The position numbers were made by a program, and so were the translations under genes. The notes beneath the pieces are model-generated. The model was not told the origin of the DNA. It ran no database searches and saw only the letters and a program-made list of their open reading frames with translations. From an uncultured Rhodopila sp. (GTDB lineage Bacteria; Pseudomonadota; Alphaproteobacteria; Acetobacterales; Acetobacteraceae), in the NCBI RefSeq assembly GCF_903944925.1, contig NZ_CAJATU010000121.1:16080-80079 (forward strand): 64,000 nucleotides of DNA. Direction: 5' to 3'. The first letter of the stretch is position 1, and every line of letters begins with the position of its first letter. Positions 35,685-44,413 of this stretch are shown here, piece after piece.

Positions 35685-36290
35685 ATGGCAAAGCGCTTTC
35701 ATTATGCATTTGCTGCGATTTTCGCGGCGACCGTTGCCGGTTCCGGTGTTGCGCTGGCGGATTCTTCGGACGAAGGGCTTCGCGTTTTCAAGGCCGCGAA
35801 TTGCGTGGGATGCCACAAATGGACCGGCGCCGGCGGCGGCGGCTATGGTGGCGCCGCGGCAAATCTCCGCAAGACCAAGCTGACGCTCGAACAGATCGAA
35901 CTGACTATTCGCTGCGGTCGCATATCAAAAGGCATGCCGCATTTCGATGCCGATGCCTATACCGACGGGCGCTGCTACGGCATGAAGGCCGCGCAGCTCG
36001 GACCCGGCCAAATACCACCCGAAGCCGATCATCCGCTGCGTCCGGCCGATATCGACGCGGTCGCAAAATATGTCGTCGCGAACATCAAGGGGCAGGGCGA
36101 GGCGACGCTCGACCAGTGCCATTCATTCTTCGGTGCGGGAAGCCGCGTCTGCGACATGTATGCGAAACGCGACGAGGGCGGCGTCCAGCATGCAGACGCC
36201 GAACAGCAGGAACCGGCTGAAGCCCATCAGCACATGAAAGTCGACGCGGCGACCGACTCGAACGCGCCGCATCAGGATGCGGAGAAGTAA
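35685..36290 (+). CDS. Periplasmic c-type cytochrome, electron acceptor of the PQQ enzyme
   Basis: This 201-residue protein has a signal peptide (cut near ALAD, residue 26) and one haem site, CVGCH at 40-44. The likely axial Met is 84 in KGMPHFD. The C-terminal 40 residues are hydrophilic and His/Glu/Ala-rich and may be disordered. Two extra Cys pairs (RCGR, DGRC, DQC, RVC) may form disulfides. Its position 64 bases after the PQQ dehydrogenase suggests an XoxG-like role, taking electrons from that enzyme. Confidence 0.85.
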   Translation: MAKRFHYAFAAIFAATVAGSGVALADSSDEGLRVFKAANCVGCHKWTGAGGGGYGGAAANLRKTKLTLEQIELTIRCGRISKGMPHFDADAYTDGRCYGMKAAQLGPGQIPPEADHPLRPADIDAVAKYVVANIKGQGEATLDQCHSFFGAGSRVCDMYAKRDEGGVQHADAEQQEPAEAHQHMKVDAATDSNAPHQDAEK

Positions 36291-36294
36291 TGTC

Positions 36295-36912
36295 ATGAAA
36301 GCCTTCGGACCCGTCCTGTCCGCCGCAATCGTGCTGCCGCTGTGCGCAGCCGCTGCCGCACAGCAAAACGACCTGCGTGAATTCCGGGTTGGCATGCCGG
36401 TTTCGGCTTTGCCGCAAAGCGGCTACGGCTCGTTTTCCTGTGCCAATGACCCGTCGCAGAAGATCGAGGACTGGCGCGATTACAAGACGTGTCCAGCGGC
36501 GTCTGACGGTCTGCGGGCCGTCAGCTTCCGTTACGATACCGGCGGTGACGACGGGCAGACGATCGTTGGCGGTCAGCCGGTGACGCTGGCCCTGCTGATC
36601 GATGACACCGCGGAGGTCGCCGGTCTGCGGATCGAAACCGATCCGCATGCCCGGCTGTATCTGCACAAAAAGGCTTACCTGTTCGCACTCCAGGTGCGGG
36701 CCCGGTTCGGCGACGATGGATGGACATGCCGCAAGGCAGAACCGACGGCGACGCAGCAACCGGTTGGTGGCGTGTTCATCAAAGAGCATTGCGAGAAGGC
36801 AACGGAGACGCGCCGCTTCGTGCTTGACCGTCAGTTGTTCCGCGATCCGGCGAAGGATTTGCGCGACTTCACCGACGCTTCCCAACTGACGATCCTGAAG
36901 GCCCCCGACTAG
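36295..36912 (+). CDS. Exported protein of unknown function in the PQQ operon
   Basis: This 205-residue protein starts 4 bases after the cytochrome stop. The signal peptide ends at AAAAAQQ (about 22). The mature part begins DLREFRVGMPVSALPQSGYGSFSC and has four cysteines (SC, TC, TC, HC) spaced for two disulfides. I do not recognise a catalytic motif. Genes of this type recur in quinoprotein clusters in my recollection, but I cannot name the family. It is likely periplasmic and co-expressed with the dehydrogenase and cytochrome. Confidence 0.65.
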   Translation: MKAFGPVLSAAIVLPLCAAAAAQQNDLREFRVGMPVSALPQSGYGSFSCANDPSQKIEDWRDYKTCPAASDGLRAVSFRYDTGGDDGQTIVGGQPVTLALLIDDTAEVAGLRIETDPHARLYLHKKAYLFALQVRARFGDDGWTCRKAEPTATQQPVGGVFIKEHCEKATETRRFVLDRQLFRDPAKDLRDFTDASQLTILKAPD

Positions 36913-36917
36913 GGGGC

Positions 36918-37355
36918 CTACTCAGTCGCCGTAACGTTGGCGATCAGGCGCATCGACACCATGGCCATCTCGTCGGAGCCATGGATGTAGCCGACACGCA
37001 GCAACCCGTTGATCGGATGCGTTCCGGGTTTCACGGCGCGCAACGCCACTGGAAAAATCAACGCACGGTCCTCGACTTTGGCGGGAACCATGTCGTTCTC
37101 GAAGACGACGCCGTCGTCATACGACGACAGGCGGATAACCCGATTGTTATAGGCAGTGAGTATTCGGTATCCGTCACGGGCCCTGACGGTGGCGAGCATG
37201 ACCGCGGGCTCGCCGACTTTGACGGCGACGTCACTGACATCGACGACATAAGCCGCCGATTCCTCGGCGGCACTGGCCTGTCCAACGGCCAGGGCTGTCA
37301 AACCGGTGGCTGCCAGCGCCAGGGCGCGGCGCCGGGGCAAGATGATGGTGCGCAT
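36918..37355 (-). CDS. Exported protein downstream of the second PQQ dehydrogenase
   Basis: This 145-residue protein has a twin-arginine-like N-terminus (LPRRRALALAATGL) and a signal peptide ending at ASAAEE (about 31). The mature domain is beta-rich (AAYVVDVSDVAVKVGEPAVMLATV and GTHPINGLLRVGYIHG), with an immunoglobulin-like appearance. The ATG at 37355 has an AGGA site. It follows the second PQQ dehydrogenase by 56 bases on the same strand and converges with the gene ending at 36912. The function is unknown; a carrier or assembly role for the quinoprotein is a guess. Confidence 0.62.
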   Translation of the reverse strand: MRTIILPRRRALALAATGLTALAVGQASAAEESAAYVVDVSDVAVKVGEPAVMLATVRARDGYRILTAYNNRVIRLSSYDDGVVFENDMVPAKVEDRALIFPVALRAVKPGTHPINGLLRVGYIHGSDEMAMVSMRLIANVTATE

Positions 37356-37411
37356 GGATCTATCCTGATCAAAAAGCGCCAGCCGCCCGGCGGACGGCTG
37401 GCTTACCAATC

Positions 37412-39133
37412 CTACTTCGAAACGGCAAACACCCAGATCACACCGCCTTGCGGCACATCCGCGTTCCAACCCACCAGATTGGCCATCAGGCCCTGCTGGA
37501 AGGCCGGATCGACGCCGTAGCCCGACGCCACGGCGATGTATTGCGTGCCGTTGACCTCGAAGGTCGATGGCGGCGCAATGACGCCGGAATTGGTGGTGAA
37601 CTGCCAAAGCTCCTCACCCGATTTCGCGTCGTAGGCGCGGAACTTCCGGTCGTTGGTGCCGCCGGCAAAGACCAGGTCGCCGGCGGTGGTCAGCGCCGAA
37701 CCCCACATCATCGAGTCCTTGTAGGTATCCCGCCAGACGCGCTTGCCAGTGTTCACGTCATAGGCTTGCATTTCGCCGAAGAAACCCGCTTTTGTATCGA
37801 CGGAGAAATGCAGGTCCGGAACCGCCACGCCGGTCCACCACTGGCCCGGAACGCGCTGCTCGACCTTGCCCTCCAGCGTGTTGCAGTGGTTTTCGTTGGA
37901 CGGAATATAGACGATGCCGGTCTTCGGATTATACGCTTCGTACGGCCAGTCCTTGCCGCCCCACAAGCCGGGACAGAACTGGGCGGATTTGCCGGTCCCC
38001 GGCTTATGTGCCGGATCGACATCCGGGCGGCCGGTTTCCTCATCGATGCCCTTGAAGACATTCTGCGGAACGTACGCTTCGGATTTCAGATAAGAAATGC
38101 TGCCGTTGTCGCCGCGCCCCAGCCAATACAGGTAACCGTTGCGCTGTGGCGTCAGCAGCCCTTTTGTGGTCGAACCGTTCTGCTGGAAATCAACCAGCAT
38201 CGGCGCGTTCATCGCATCCCAGTCCCAGGATTCATTCTGATGGTACTGGAAATGGCCCTTGATCTTGCCGGTATCGCCATCAAGCGCCACCGTGGAGGAT
38301 GTATACAGGTTATCTCCCGGCCGCTGATCGCCGAACCAGGGCGAGCCGTTGCCGGTGCCCCAGTAAACCGTGTTCGAAGCCGGATCGTAATTGCCGGTCA
38401 TCCAGGTGGACGCGCCGCCGGTCTTCCAGGTATCCGGCTTCTGCCAGGTTTCGCTGCCGGCCTCACCCGGGGCCGGAATGGTATAGGTCTTCCACACCGA
38501 CTTTCCGGTTTCGGCATCGAACGCCTCGACGAAGCCGCGCACGCCGAACTCGCCGCCGGCCACACCCACAAGCACCTTGCCCTTCACGATCAGCGGCGCC
38601 ATCGTCATGTAGTAGCCGGTCTTCCAGTCTTCGACCTTCGCTTGCCAAGCGACCTTGCCGGTCTTGGCGTCAAGCGCCACCAGTTCGGCATCCAGCGCCG
38701 GGAAGAAAACCTTGTCGCCATAAAGTGCGACGCCGCGGCTGGTGTTGTGCAGTGCGCTGAAGCCCTCCGGCAACCGGCGCTTGTAACGCCACAGCAACGC
38801 GCCGGAAGCCGCGTCCAGCGCCATGACCTGACTATACGGTGTGCTAACGAACATCACGCCATTATTGACGATCGGCGGCGACTCATGGCCGGAATCGACG
38901 CCGGTTGAAACCGCCCAGACCGGTGTCAGCCGCTTGACGTTGCCGGTATTGATCTTGTCGAGAGAGCTATAGCTCCAGCCCTGGTAATTGCCTCGCGTCA
39001 TCAGCCAGTTCTGCGGCTCAGGATTCGCGAGACGGGCGTCGGTGACCGGTGTATAATCCGCGCTATAGGCTGTTCCCAGCGCGCCTGCCGTCAGCATGAC
39101 TGCCAAACTTGACCCTACAAGTAGCTTTTTCAT
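37412..39133 (-). CDS. Second PQQ-dependent dehydrogenase, lanthanide type, without the vicinal disulfide
   Basis: This 573-residue quinoprotein has a signal peptide (cut near AYSAD, residue 25). The catalytic Asp 304 and a second Asp 306 (SWDWDAMN) give the lanthanide-type signature. The stretch that holds adjacent cysteines in most family members reads LHNTSRGVAL here (128-137), with His-Asn in their place, so the disulfide over PQQ is absent. The propeller tryptophan-docking repeats (for example DAKTGKVAW and DVNTGKRVW) are intact. GGGAGAAAAAC precedes the ATG. It is divergent from the Rieske gene's direction of reading only in position: both are minus-strand, 98 bases apart. Confidence 0.9.
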   Translation of the reverse strand: MKKLLVGSSLAVMLTAGALGTAYSADYTPVTDARLANPEPQNWLMTRGNYQGWSYSSLDKINTGNVKRLTPVWAVSTGVDSGHESPPIVNNGVMFVSTPYSQVMALDAASGALLWRYKRRLPEGFSALHNTSRGVALYGDKVFFPALDAELVALDAKTGKVAWQAKVEDWKTGYYMTMAPLIVKGKVLVGVAGGEFGVRGFVEAFDAETGKSVWKTYTIPAPGEAGSETWQKPDTWKTGGASTWMTGNYDPASNTVYWGTGNGSPWFGDQRPGDNLYTSSTVALDGDTGKIKGHFQYHQNESWDWDAMNAPMLVDFQQNGSTTKGLLTPQRNGYLYWLGRGDNGSISYLKSEAYVPQNVFKGIDEETGRPDVDPAHKPGTGKSAQFCPGLWGGKDWPYEAYNPKTGIVYIPSNENHCNTLEGKVEQRVPGQWWTGVAVPDLHFSVDTKAGFFGEMQAYDVNTGKRVWRDTYKDSMMWGSALTTAGDLVFAGGTNDRKFRAYDAKSGEELWQFTTNSGVIAPPSTFEVNGTQYIAVASGYGVDPAFQQGLMANLVGWNADVPQGGVIWVFAVSK

Positions 39134-39231
39134 TGTTTTTCTCCCTTGATGTCGTCCAGGTCGTTTCTTGTTGCGCAGTATTATCCTGATGCAGGCGGGC
39201 AGCGCGGGCCCTTCAGCAGTTGCTGAGTGCA

Positions 39232-39804
39232 TCAACCCATTTGCATGCCGACATGCCCGGTGAAGCCGCCGGCCGCAGTCAGTATGCCATCTTTTAGTGT
39301 CAGCGGCAGAGCCGCGAGGTGCCGCGGTGCCGGACCGTCGAGCACTTCGGCGCCAGCCTTCGGGTCGTACACCGATCCGTGGCAGGAACAAACGAACGCG
39401 TGGGCTTCGGCCGACCACATGTTCACCGGACAAGCCTGGTGCGTGCAGACGCCGGAATATGCGGCCACGCCATCAGCCATCCGGGCGCGCGTTTCGTCGT
39501 CAACGCCTTCATCTCCGATACGCGCCAGGATCACCAGATTCAGCCGCGTTCCGTTTCGCACGGTACCGTCCGGTGCTGCCGGATAAGCCTGCACTTGCGG
39601 CCCCCCGGGCGGCAGATCCTCGCTGCGGATCGGTTCGCCCGTCTTGGGACCGGTCAGAAAGACAAAGTGGTCGCCCGCTTGCGGCGGTTCCGCCGCCGGA
39701 TCGGGTGCATCATCGGCCCGCGCCGGGGACATCAGCAACGGCGCCACGGCCAGTCCGGCACCCAACACGGCACGCCGGGAGAAAGCGAGGTCGCGGTCAT
39801 GCAT
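39232..39804 (-). CDS. Exported Rieske [2Fe-2S] protein
   Basis: This 190-residue protein has a Tat signal (SRRAVLGAGL at 9-18) and a C-terminal Rieske domain with cluster ligands Cys 120 and His 122 (CTHQAC) and Cys 139 and His 142 (CSCHGS). It is not an oxygenase subunit or a standard bc1 Rieske: no neighbouring cytochrome b or catalytic subunit is present. It lies just upstream of the second PQQ dehydrogenase on the same strand, so it may pass electrons from that enzyme. ATG 39804 is preferred; an in-frame start at 39825 is possible. Confidence 0.85.
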   Translation of the reverse strand: MHDRDLAFSRRAVLGAGLAVAPLLMSPARADDAPDPAAEPPQAGDHFVFLTGPKTGEPIRSEDLPPGGPQVQAYPAAPDGTVRNGTRLNLVILARIGDEGVDDETRARMADGVAAYSGVCTHQACPVNMWSAEAHAFVCSCHGSVYDPKAGAEVLDGPAPRHLAALPLTLKDGILTAAGGFTGHVGMQMG

Positions 39805-39942
39805 TCTCGTTGTTTCCTCTACCAATTATGCAGGGTTGAAAGCTCCCCGCATGCTTGTTCGCCGCCCATTGCGGCAAGCCTATGCCGATCGAACGGCGCC
39901 TGTCCAGATGTTCACCCGTTCCAATCGTATCGATTTCCAATT

Positions 39943-41298
39943 CTACTCTTCGGGCAGCGCGATCGGAATCCAGGTCTGCTTGTCGTCCCGCTGGACCAAT
40001 ACTGCGGCGAAACGCTCCTTTGAAGCCACCCGGTCATGCAGCAAATCCTCAGCCTGCGCCGGCGAGGAAACCGTTTGCTGCTGAACGCGCAGTATAACGT
40101 CTCCCGCCCGCAAGCCGCTGTCCGCGACGCTGCCCATCGGGTCGATCGCCGATACCGTCACACCACGGTGCGTGCCATCCGCATCGTCCGCGGCGGCAAG
40201 TTGCAGGCCGAGAGTCTTCGGCGGCGGTCCCGGAACGATCGTCTTCGGCTCGTGCTCCTCAAACGGCAGGATCGGCACCTCGACCGACATCATCGTGCCG
40301 CTGCGGCAAAGCCCCAACGTCGCCATACTGCCGATCGGCGCCCTCGCGGCCTTGCGCGCCAGATCCCGGGGATCGATGATCGTTTCGCCGTTGAAGGTGC
40401 GAATGATATCGCCGGGCCGGATTCGGTTGTCCATCTCATCGGCTCTCGGACCCATGGAATCGATCAGCGCACCGCCCGGTCCCGGTGCGCCGATAGCCTG
40501 GGCCATCAGCGCGGTCACCTGCTGCGTACGCAGCGGCAGCATGCCGGCCCGCACCTCGCCGTATTTCTCCAGCCGGGAAAACACGAAGCTCAGGTCGTTG
40601 GATGGAATCGCGAAGCCGAGCCCAACCGATCCCGAATAGGTGCCGGGCGCGTAAAGCACGCTGGTCATGCCAACGACTTCGCCCGCCATGTTGAACAGCG
40701 GACCGCCGGAGTTGCCATGATTGATCGCGGCATCGGTTTGAATGTAGTCGTCGAACGGGCTTTCCATGATGTCACGATTGACGCTGCTGACAATGCCGGC
40801 GGTCACAGTGTTGTCGAAACCGAACGGACTGCCGATGGCGATCACCGTGTCGCCCGGCCGCAGCTTGTCGCTGTTGCCAAACCGAATTGCCGGCAGCGGC
40901 GCGTTCGGGTGAATGCGCAGCAGCGCGATATCGGCCTTCTCCGGCATGCCGACGATCTCGGCGCGATAGCGCCCGCCATCCGGCGTGCCGACAAAAATCG
41001 CCAGGGTGTTCTCGACGACATGCCGGTTGGTCGCCACCAGCCCGCTCGGATCGATAACAAAACCGGAGCCGATGCGCGTCACCGGCTGCGAATCGTCGCT
41101 CGCCTGCGCCTTGCTCTCGCTGCTGCCATCGCTCTTTTCCGGCGGATGCACGACGACGATTCGCATCACCGAATTCTGCACATTCGCAACGATCGAGGCG
41201 ACGGCATTCGGCGGCTGATCCGCCCAGGCGCAAAAGCCCGACGCCGGTGCGGCAAGCAGCAAAATTGGAAATAACGCCAGACGGATGCGCCCAAGCAT
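39943..41298 (-). CDS. HtrA/DegP-type periplasmic serine protease
   Basis: This 451-residue trypsin-like protease/chaperone has a signal peptide (cut near FCAWA, residue 26). The catalytic triad is His 93 (TNRHVV), Asp 123 (KADIALL) and Ser 197 (GNSGGPL). Two PDZ domains follow (about 260-340 and 360-440). It handles misfolded envelope proteins. The ATG has a GAGG site 7 bases upstream. It ends 138 bases before the Rieske gene on the same strand, so linkage to the quinoprotein genes is possible but not certain. Confidence 0.9.
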   Translation of the reverse strand: MLGRIRLALFPILLLAAPASGFCAWADQPPNAVASIVANVQNSVMRIVVVHPPEKSDGSSESKAQASDDSQPVTRIGSGFVIDPSGLVATNRHVVENTLAIFVGTPDGGRYRAEIVGMPEKADIALLRIHPNAPLPAIRFGNSDKLRPGDTVIAIGSPFGFDNTVTAGIVSSVNRDIMESPFDDYIQTDAAINHGNSGGPLFNMAGEVVGMTSVLYAPGTYSGSVGLGFAIPSNDLSFVFSRLEKYGEVRAGMLPLRTQQVTALMAQAIGAPGPGGALIDSMGPRADEMDNRIRPGDIIRTFNGETIIDPRDLARKAARAPIGSMATLGLCRSGTMMSVEVPILPFEEHEPKTIVPGPPPKTLGLQLAAADDADGTHRGVTVSAIDPMGSVADSGLRAGDVILRVQQQTVSSPAQAEDLLHDRVASKERFAAVLVQRDDKQTWIPIALPEE

Positions 41299-41487
41299 GC
41301 TCAGCCTCGATGGATCAAACCGTGGATCAAACCTAGTTGACGTTTGAGAATCCGTGATTCAATACGCCGCGCGTGAACGGTTTTTCACGTTGCCGTGGCG
41401 GGCACGTCGAAGTGCAATCCCGGGCGATACTTGTGGGGAAGCCTGGCTGCATGCAATCTGACCGGGCAGAGAAGGTGCGACACAACA

Positions 41488-42267
41488 ATGATCGACGCCA
41501 CCGAACCGATCTTGTCAGTCCAGGGCGTCACGCTTCGCTTCGGCGGCGTTGTTGCGCTCGACGACGTGAGTTTTGAAGTCTCAGCCGGGCAAATAGCCGG
41601 CCTCATCGGCCCGAACGGGGCCGGCAAGACCACCTTGTTCAACTGCCTCAGCCGGCTTTACCAGCCGGGTGCCGGGGATATCCTGTTCGAAGGCCGCTCC
41701 ATCCTGTCCACCGCCCGCCACCGCATCGCACCGGCCGGCATCGGCCGCACCTTTCAAAACGTTGCGCTCTTCGACAGATTAACCGTCCTGGAAAACGTAA
41801 TGATTGGCCGCCACAGCCGCACCAACGGTGGCTTCGTGGCCAACGGCCTGCGCCTGCCGTTCGTCTCGCGGGAAGAAGCCGCCGCGCATGAGAAGGCCAT
41901 GGAACTGATCGAGTTCATGAACCTCGGCGCTTTCACGCATCGCCCCGCCGCCGGCCTGCCGTTCCCGATTCGCAAACGGGTCGAACTGGCACGCGCCCTG
42001 GCCGCGGAACCCAAGCTGCTGCTGCTGGATGAACCGGCGGCCGGACTGAATCATGAAGAGGTGCACACGCTGGAAAGCCAGATACGCCGCGTGCGCGACG
42101 CCAGGGGCGTCACCGTGCTGCTGGTCGAACATCACATGAGCCTGGTGATGTCGGTGTCCGATAAGGTCGTGGTGGTGAATTTCGGCCGCAAGATCGCCGA
42201 CGGCCGCCCGGAGCAGGTGCGGCAGAACCCGGCTGTGATCCAGGCGTATTTGGGAACAGTGGCGTAG
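41488..42267 (+). CDS. ABC transporter ATPase, LivG type
   Basis: This 259-residue ATP-binding subunit has Walker A GPNGAGKT (about 42-49), Q-loop GIGRTFQNVALF, and Walker B LLLLDEPAAGL. The signature region reads GLPFPIRKRVELARAL instead of a classical LSGGQ, a variation usual for LivG proteins of branched-chain amino-acid or amide uptake systems. No LivF, LivH, LivM or binding protein accompanies it, so it must join a complex encoded elsewhere or be a leftover. ATG 41488 is chosen at the family N-terminus. It converges with phaB. Confidence 0.85.
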   Translation: MIDATEPILSVQGVTLRFGGVVALDDVSFEVSAGQIAGLIGPNGAGKTTLFNCLSRLYQPGAGDILFEGRSILSTARHRIAPAGIGRTFQNVALFDRLTVLENVMIGRHSRTNGGFVANGLRLPFVSREEAAAHEKAMELIEFMNLGAFTHRPAAGLPFPIRKRVELARALAAEPKLLLLDEPAAGLNHEEVHTLESQIRRVRDARGVTVLLVEHHMSLVMSVSDKVVVVNFGRKIADGRPEQVRQNPAVIQAYLGTVA

Positions 42268-42269
42268 GG

Positions 42270-42291
42270 GGGGCGGACCGAAGCCCGCCCC
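42270..42291. terminator. Hairpin between livG-like gene and phaB
   Basis: A 7-bp GC stem (GGGGCGG with CCGCCCC, 8-base loop) lies in the 31 bases between two convergent stops. There is no T-run, so the terminator call is weak. Confidence 0.35.
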
Positions 42292-42298
42292 GCCAGCA

Positions 42299-43021
42299 TC
42301 AATACATGAACATGCCGCCGTTGATCGAAATCGTCGAACCGGTAACGAACCCGGCGTCTTCGGCCGTCAGGAACGCGACGCCACGGGCGATGTCCTCGGC
42401 ATGGCCGATGCGGCCAACCGGGATCTTCGCAACGATCTTCTTGAGCACTTCGGCCGGCACGGCGCGAACCATTTCCGTATCAACGTAGCCGGGTGCCAGC
42501 GCGTTCACGGTGATGCCGTAGCGTGCGCCTTCCAGCGCCAGAGCCTTGGTGAAACCATGAATACCCGACTTGGCGGCGGCATAGTTGACCTGGCCGTACT
42601 GGCCGGCCTGGCCGTTCAAGCTGCCGATATTGACGATGCGCCCGAACTTCGCGTCGCGCATGCCTTCGAACGTCAACTTGGCGGTGTTGTAGCAGGACCC
42701 CAGGTTCGTATCGATAACCGCATCCCACATGTCGCGGCGCATCTTCACCAGCGTGCCGTCACGGGTGATGCCCGCATTGTTCACCAGGATCTCGATCTTG
42801 CCGTGCTCTTCAACGACCGCGGCGATGCCCCTCTCGCAGTCCTCGAAGCTCGCGACGTTGAACTTCGCGACATCGATGCCATGCTCTGCTTTGAAGGCGG
42901 CCGCGGCCTCGTCATTGCTCGCATAGTTGGCGATAACCTTGCGGCCTTGCTCTTTCAGCGCCAGGCTGATTGCCAATCCAATGCCGCGAGTGCCGCCAGT
43001 TACCAGTGCGACGCGTGCCAT
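42299..43021 (-). CDS. phaB: Acetoacetyl-CoA reductase
   Basis: PhaB reduces acetoacetyl-CoA to (R)-3-hydroxybutyryl-CoA with NADPH, the second step of poly-3-hydroxybutyrate synthesis. The 240-residue short-chain dehydrogenase has the cofactor motif VTGGTRGIG (6-14), NNAG, and the catalytic Ser/Tyr/Lys in IGSLNGQAGQYGQVNYAAAKSG. The Gln-rich GQAGQYGQ stretch distinguishes PhaB from FabG. A GGAGGG site precedes the ATG. phaA lies upstream on the same strand with a 152-base gap. Confidence 0.92.
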   Translation of the reverse strand: MARVALVTGGTRGIGLAISLALKEQGRKVIANYASNDEAAAAFKAEHGIDVAKFNVASFEDCERGIAAVVEEHGKIEILVNNAGITRDGTLVKMRRDMWDAVIDTNLGSCYNTAKLTFEGMRDAKFGRIVNIGSLNGQAGQYGQVNYAAAKSGIHGFTKALALEGARYGITVNALAPGYVDTEMVRAVPAEVLKKIVAKIPVGRIGHAEDIARGVAFLTAEDAGFVTGSTISINGGMFMY

Positions 43022-43173
43022 AAGGTCCCTCCCTGTTTGTTACCGAGAACCGACGCTTTCTTAGCACTTTCAGGGCGCTCGCAAAGGGGCGAAACGCCGC
43101 TGAAGCCGGTTTTATTGCCTTTGGATAGCCTATCGCCGATCCATACCCGCCGGAATGCTCAATTTTGCGACGA

Positions 43174-44346
43174 TTAGCGCTCCAGACAGAGTGCGACGCC
43201 CATACCCCCGCCGATACACAGAGTCGCGAGGCCCCTTCGGGCGTCGCGCTTCAGCATCTCATGCAGCAGCGTCACCAGAATACGCGCGCCCGAGGCGCCG
43301 ATCGGATGGCCGATAGCGATCGCCCCGCCGTTGACGTTCACCTTGGCGGTGTCCCAGCCGAGCTCCTGGTTCACCGCCAGCGCCTGGGCGGCGAACGCCT
43401 CATTCGCTTCCACCAGGTCCAGGTCGCCCGGCTTCCAGCCGACACGATCCAGCACCTTGCGCGTCGCCGGGATCGGTCCCGTGCCCATCACCGCCGGATC
43501 GACACCCGCCGTGGCGAAGCCGGCGATCCGCGCCAGCGGCGTCAGGCCGCGACGGGCGGCTTCCCCGGCGGCCATGACGATCAGCGCCGCGGCGCCGTCA
43601 TTGATGCCCGACGCATTGCCGGCGGTCACCGTGCCATCCTTACTGAAGGCCGGGCGCAGCTTGGCCATGCCCTCGGCGCTGGAATCATGCCGGATGTATT
43701 CGTCGTCCGCGACCGTGACCTCGCCCTTGCGGCCCTTCACCGTCACCGGCGCGATCTCCTCCCGAAAGCGGCCGGATTTCTGCGCGGCCGAGGCCTTCTG
43801 CTGCGAGGCCAGCGCGAAGGCGTCCTGCTGCTCGCGGCTGATCTGGTACTTGGTGGCGACGTTCTCGGCGGTGTTGCCCATATGATAGCCGTGGAACGCG
43901 TCCCACAGCCCGTCCTTCAGCATGGTATCGACGAACTCCAGCCCGCCCATCTTGGCGCCGTTGCGCAGATGCGCGGCGTGCGGCGCCAGGCTCATGCTCT
44001 CCATGCCGCCCGCTGCGACGATGGCGCTTTCGCCGGTGCGGACCTGCTGCGCGGCCAGCGCCACCGAGCGCAGGCCGGAACCGCAGACCTGGTTGATGCC
44101 GAAGGCGGTCTTCGAATCCGGCAAGCCGGCGATACGGGCGGCCTGGCGGGTCGGGTTCTGGCCCTCGCCGGCGGCGAGCACCTGGCCGTAGATCACCTCG
44201 TCCACGTCGGCCGCCTCGATGGCCGCCCGGGCGATGGCGGCCTTCAGCGCGATGGCGCCGAGATCGTGCGCATGGACGGTGCCGAGCGCGCCGTTGAAAC
44301 TGCCGACGGGCGTCCTTGCGGCTGAAACGATGACGACATCTTCCAT
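43174..44346 (-). CDS. phaA: Acetyl-CoA C-acetyltransferase (beta-ketothiolase)
   Basis: PhaA condenses two acetyl-CoA into acetoacetyl-CoA. The 390-residue thiolase has the acylated nucleophile Cys 88 in [23 protein letters not shown] (catalytic His, about 346) and the second active-site Cys in [11 protein letters not shown] (about 376). Its length is the family norm. It starts at ATG 44346 and is followed by phaB. Together with the synthase-like genes and phaR 3-6 kb away it supplies PHA synthesis; it may also work in fatty-acid breakdown. Confidence 0.93.
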   Translation of the reverse strand: MEDVVIVSAARTPVGSFNGALGTVHAHDLGAIALKAAIARAAIEAADVDEVIYGQVLAAGEGQNPTRQAARIAGLPDSKTAFGINQVCGSGLRSVALAAQQVRTGESAIVAAGGMESMSLAPHAAHLRNGAKMGGLEFVDTMLKDGLWDAFHGYHMGNTAENVATKYQISREQQDAFALASQQKASAAQKSGRFREEIAPVTVKGRKGEVTVADDEYIRHDSSAEGMAKLRPAFSKDGTVTAGNASGINDGAAALIVMAAGEAARRGLTPLARIAGFATAGVDPAVMGTGPIPATRKVLDRVGWKPGDLDLVEANEAFAAQALAVNQELGWDTAKVNVNGGAIAIGHPIGASGARILVTLLHEMLKRDARRGLATLCIGGGMGVALCLER

Positions 44347-44413
44347 GCTCCGATCCTCCCCGCAGTTTCGAGGCCCATCAGGTGCGGTGCCGGCGGGCGG
44401 AAAACAACCCTGG

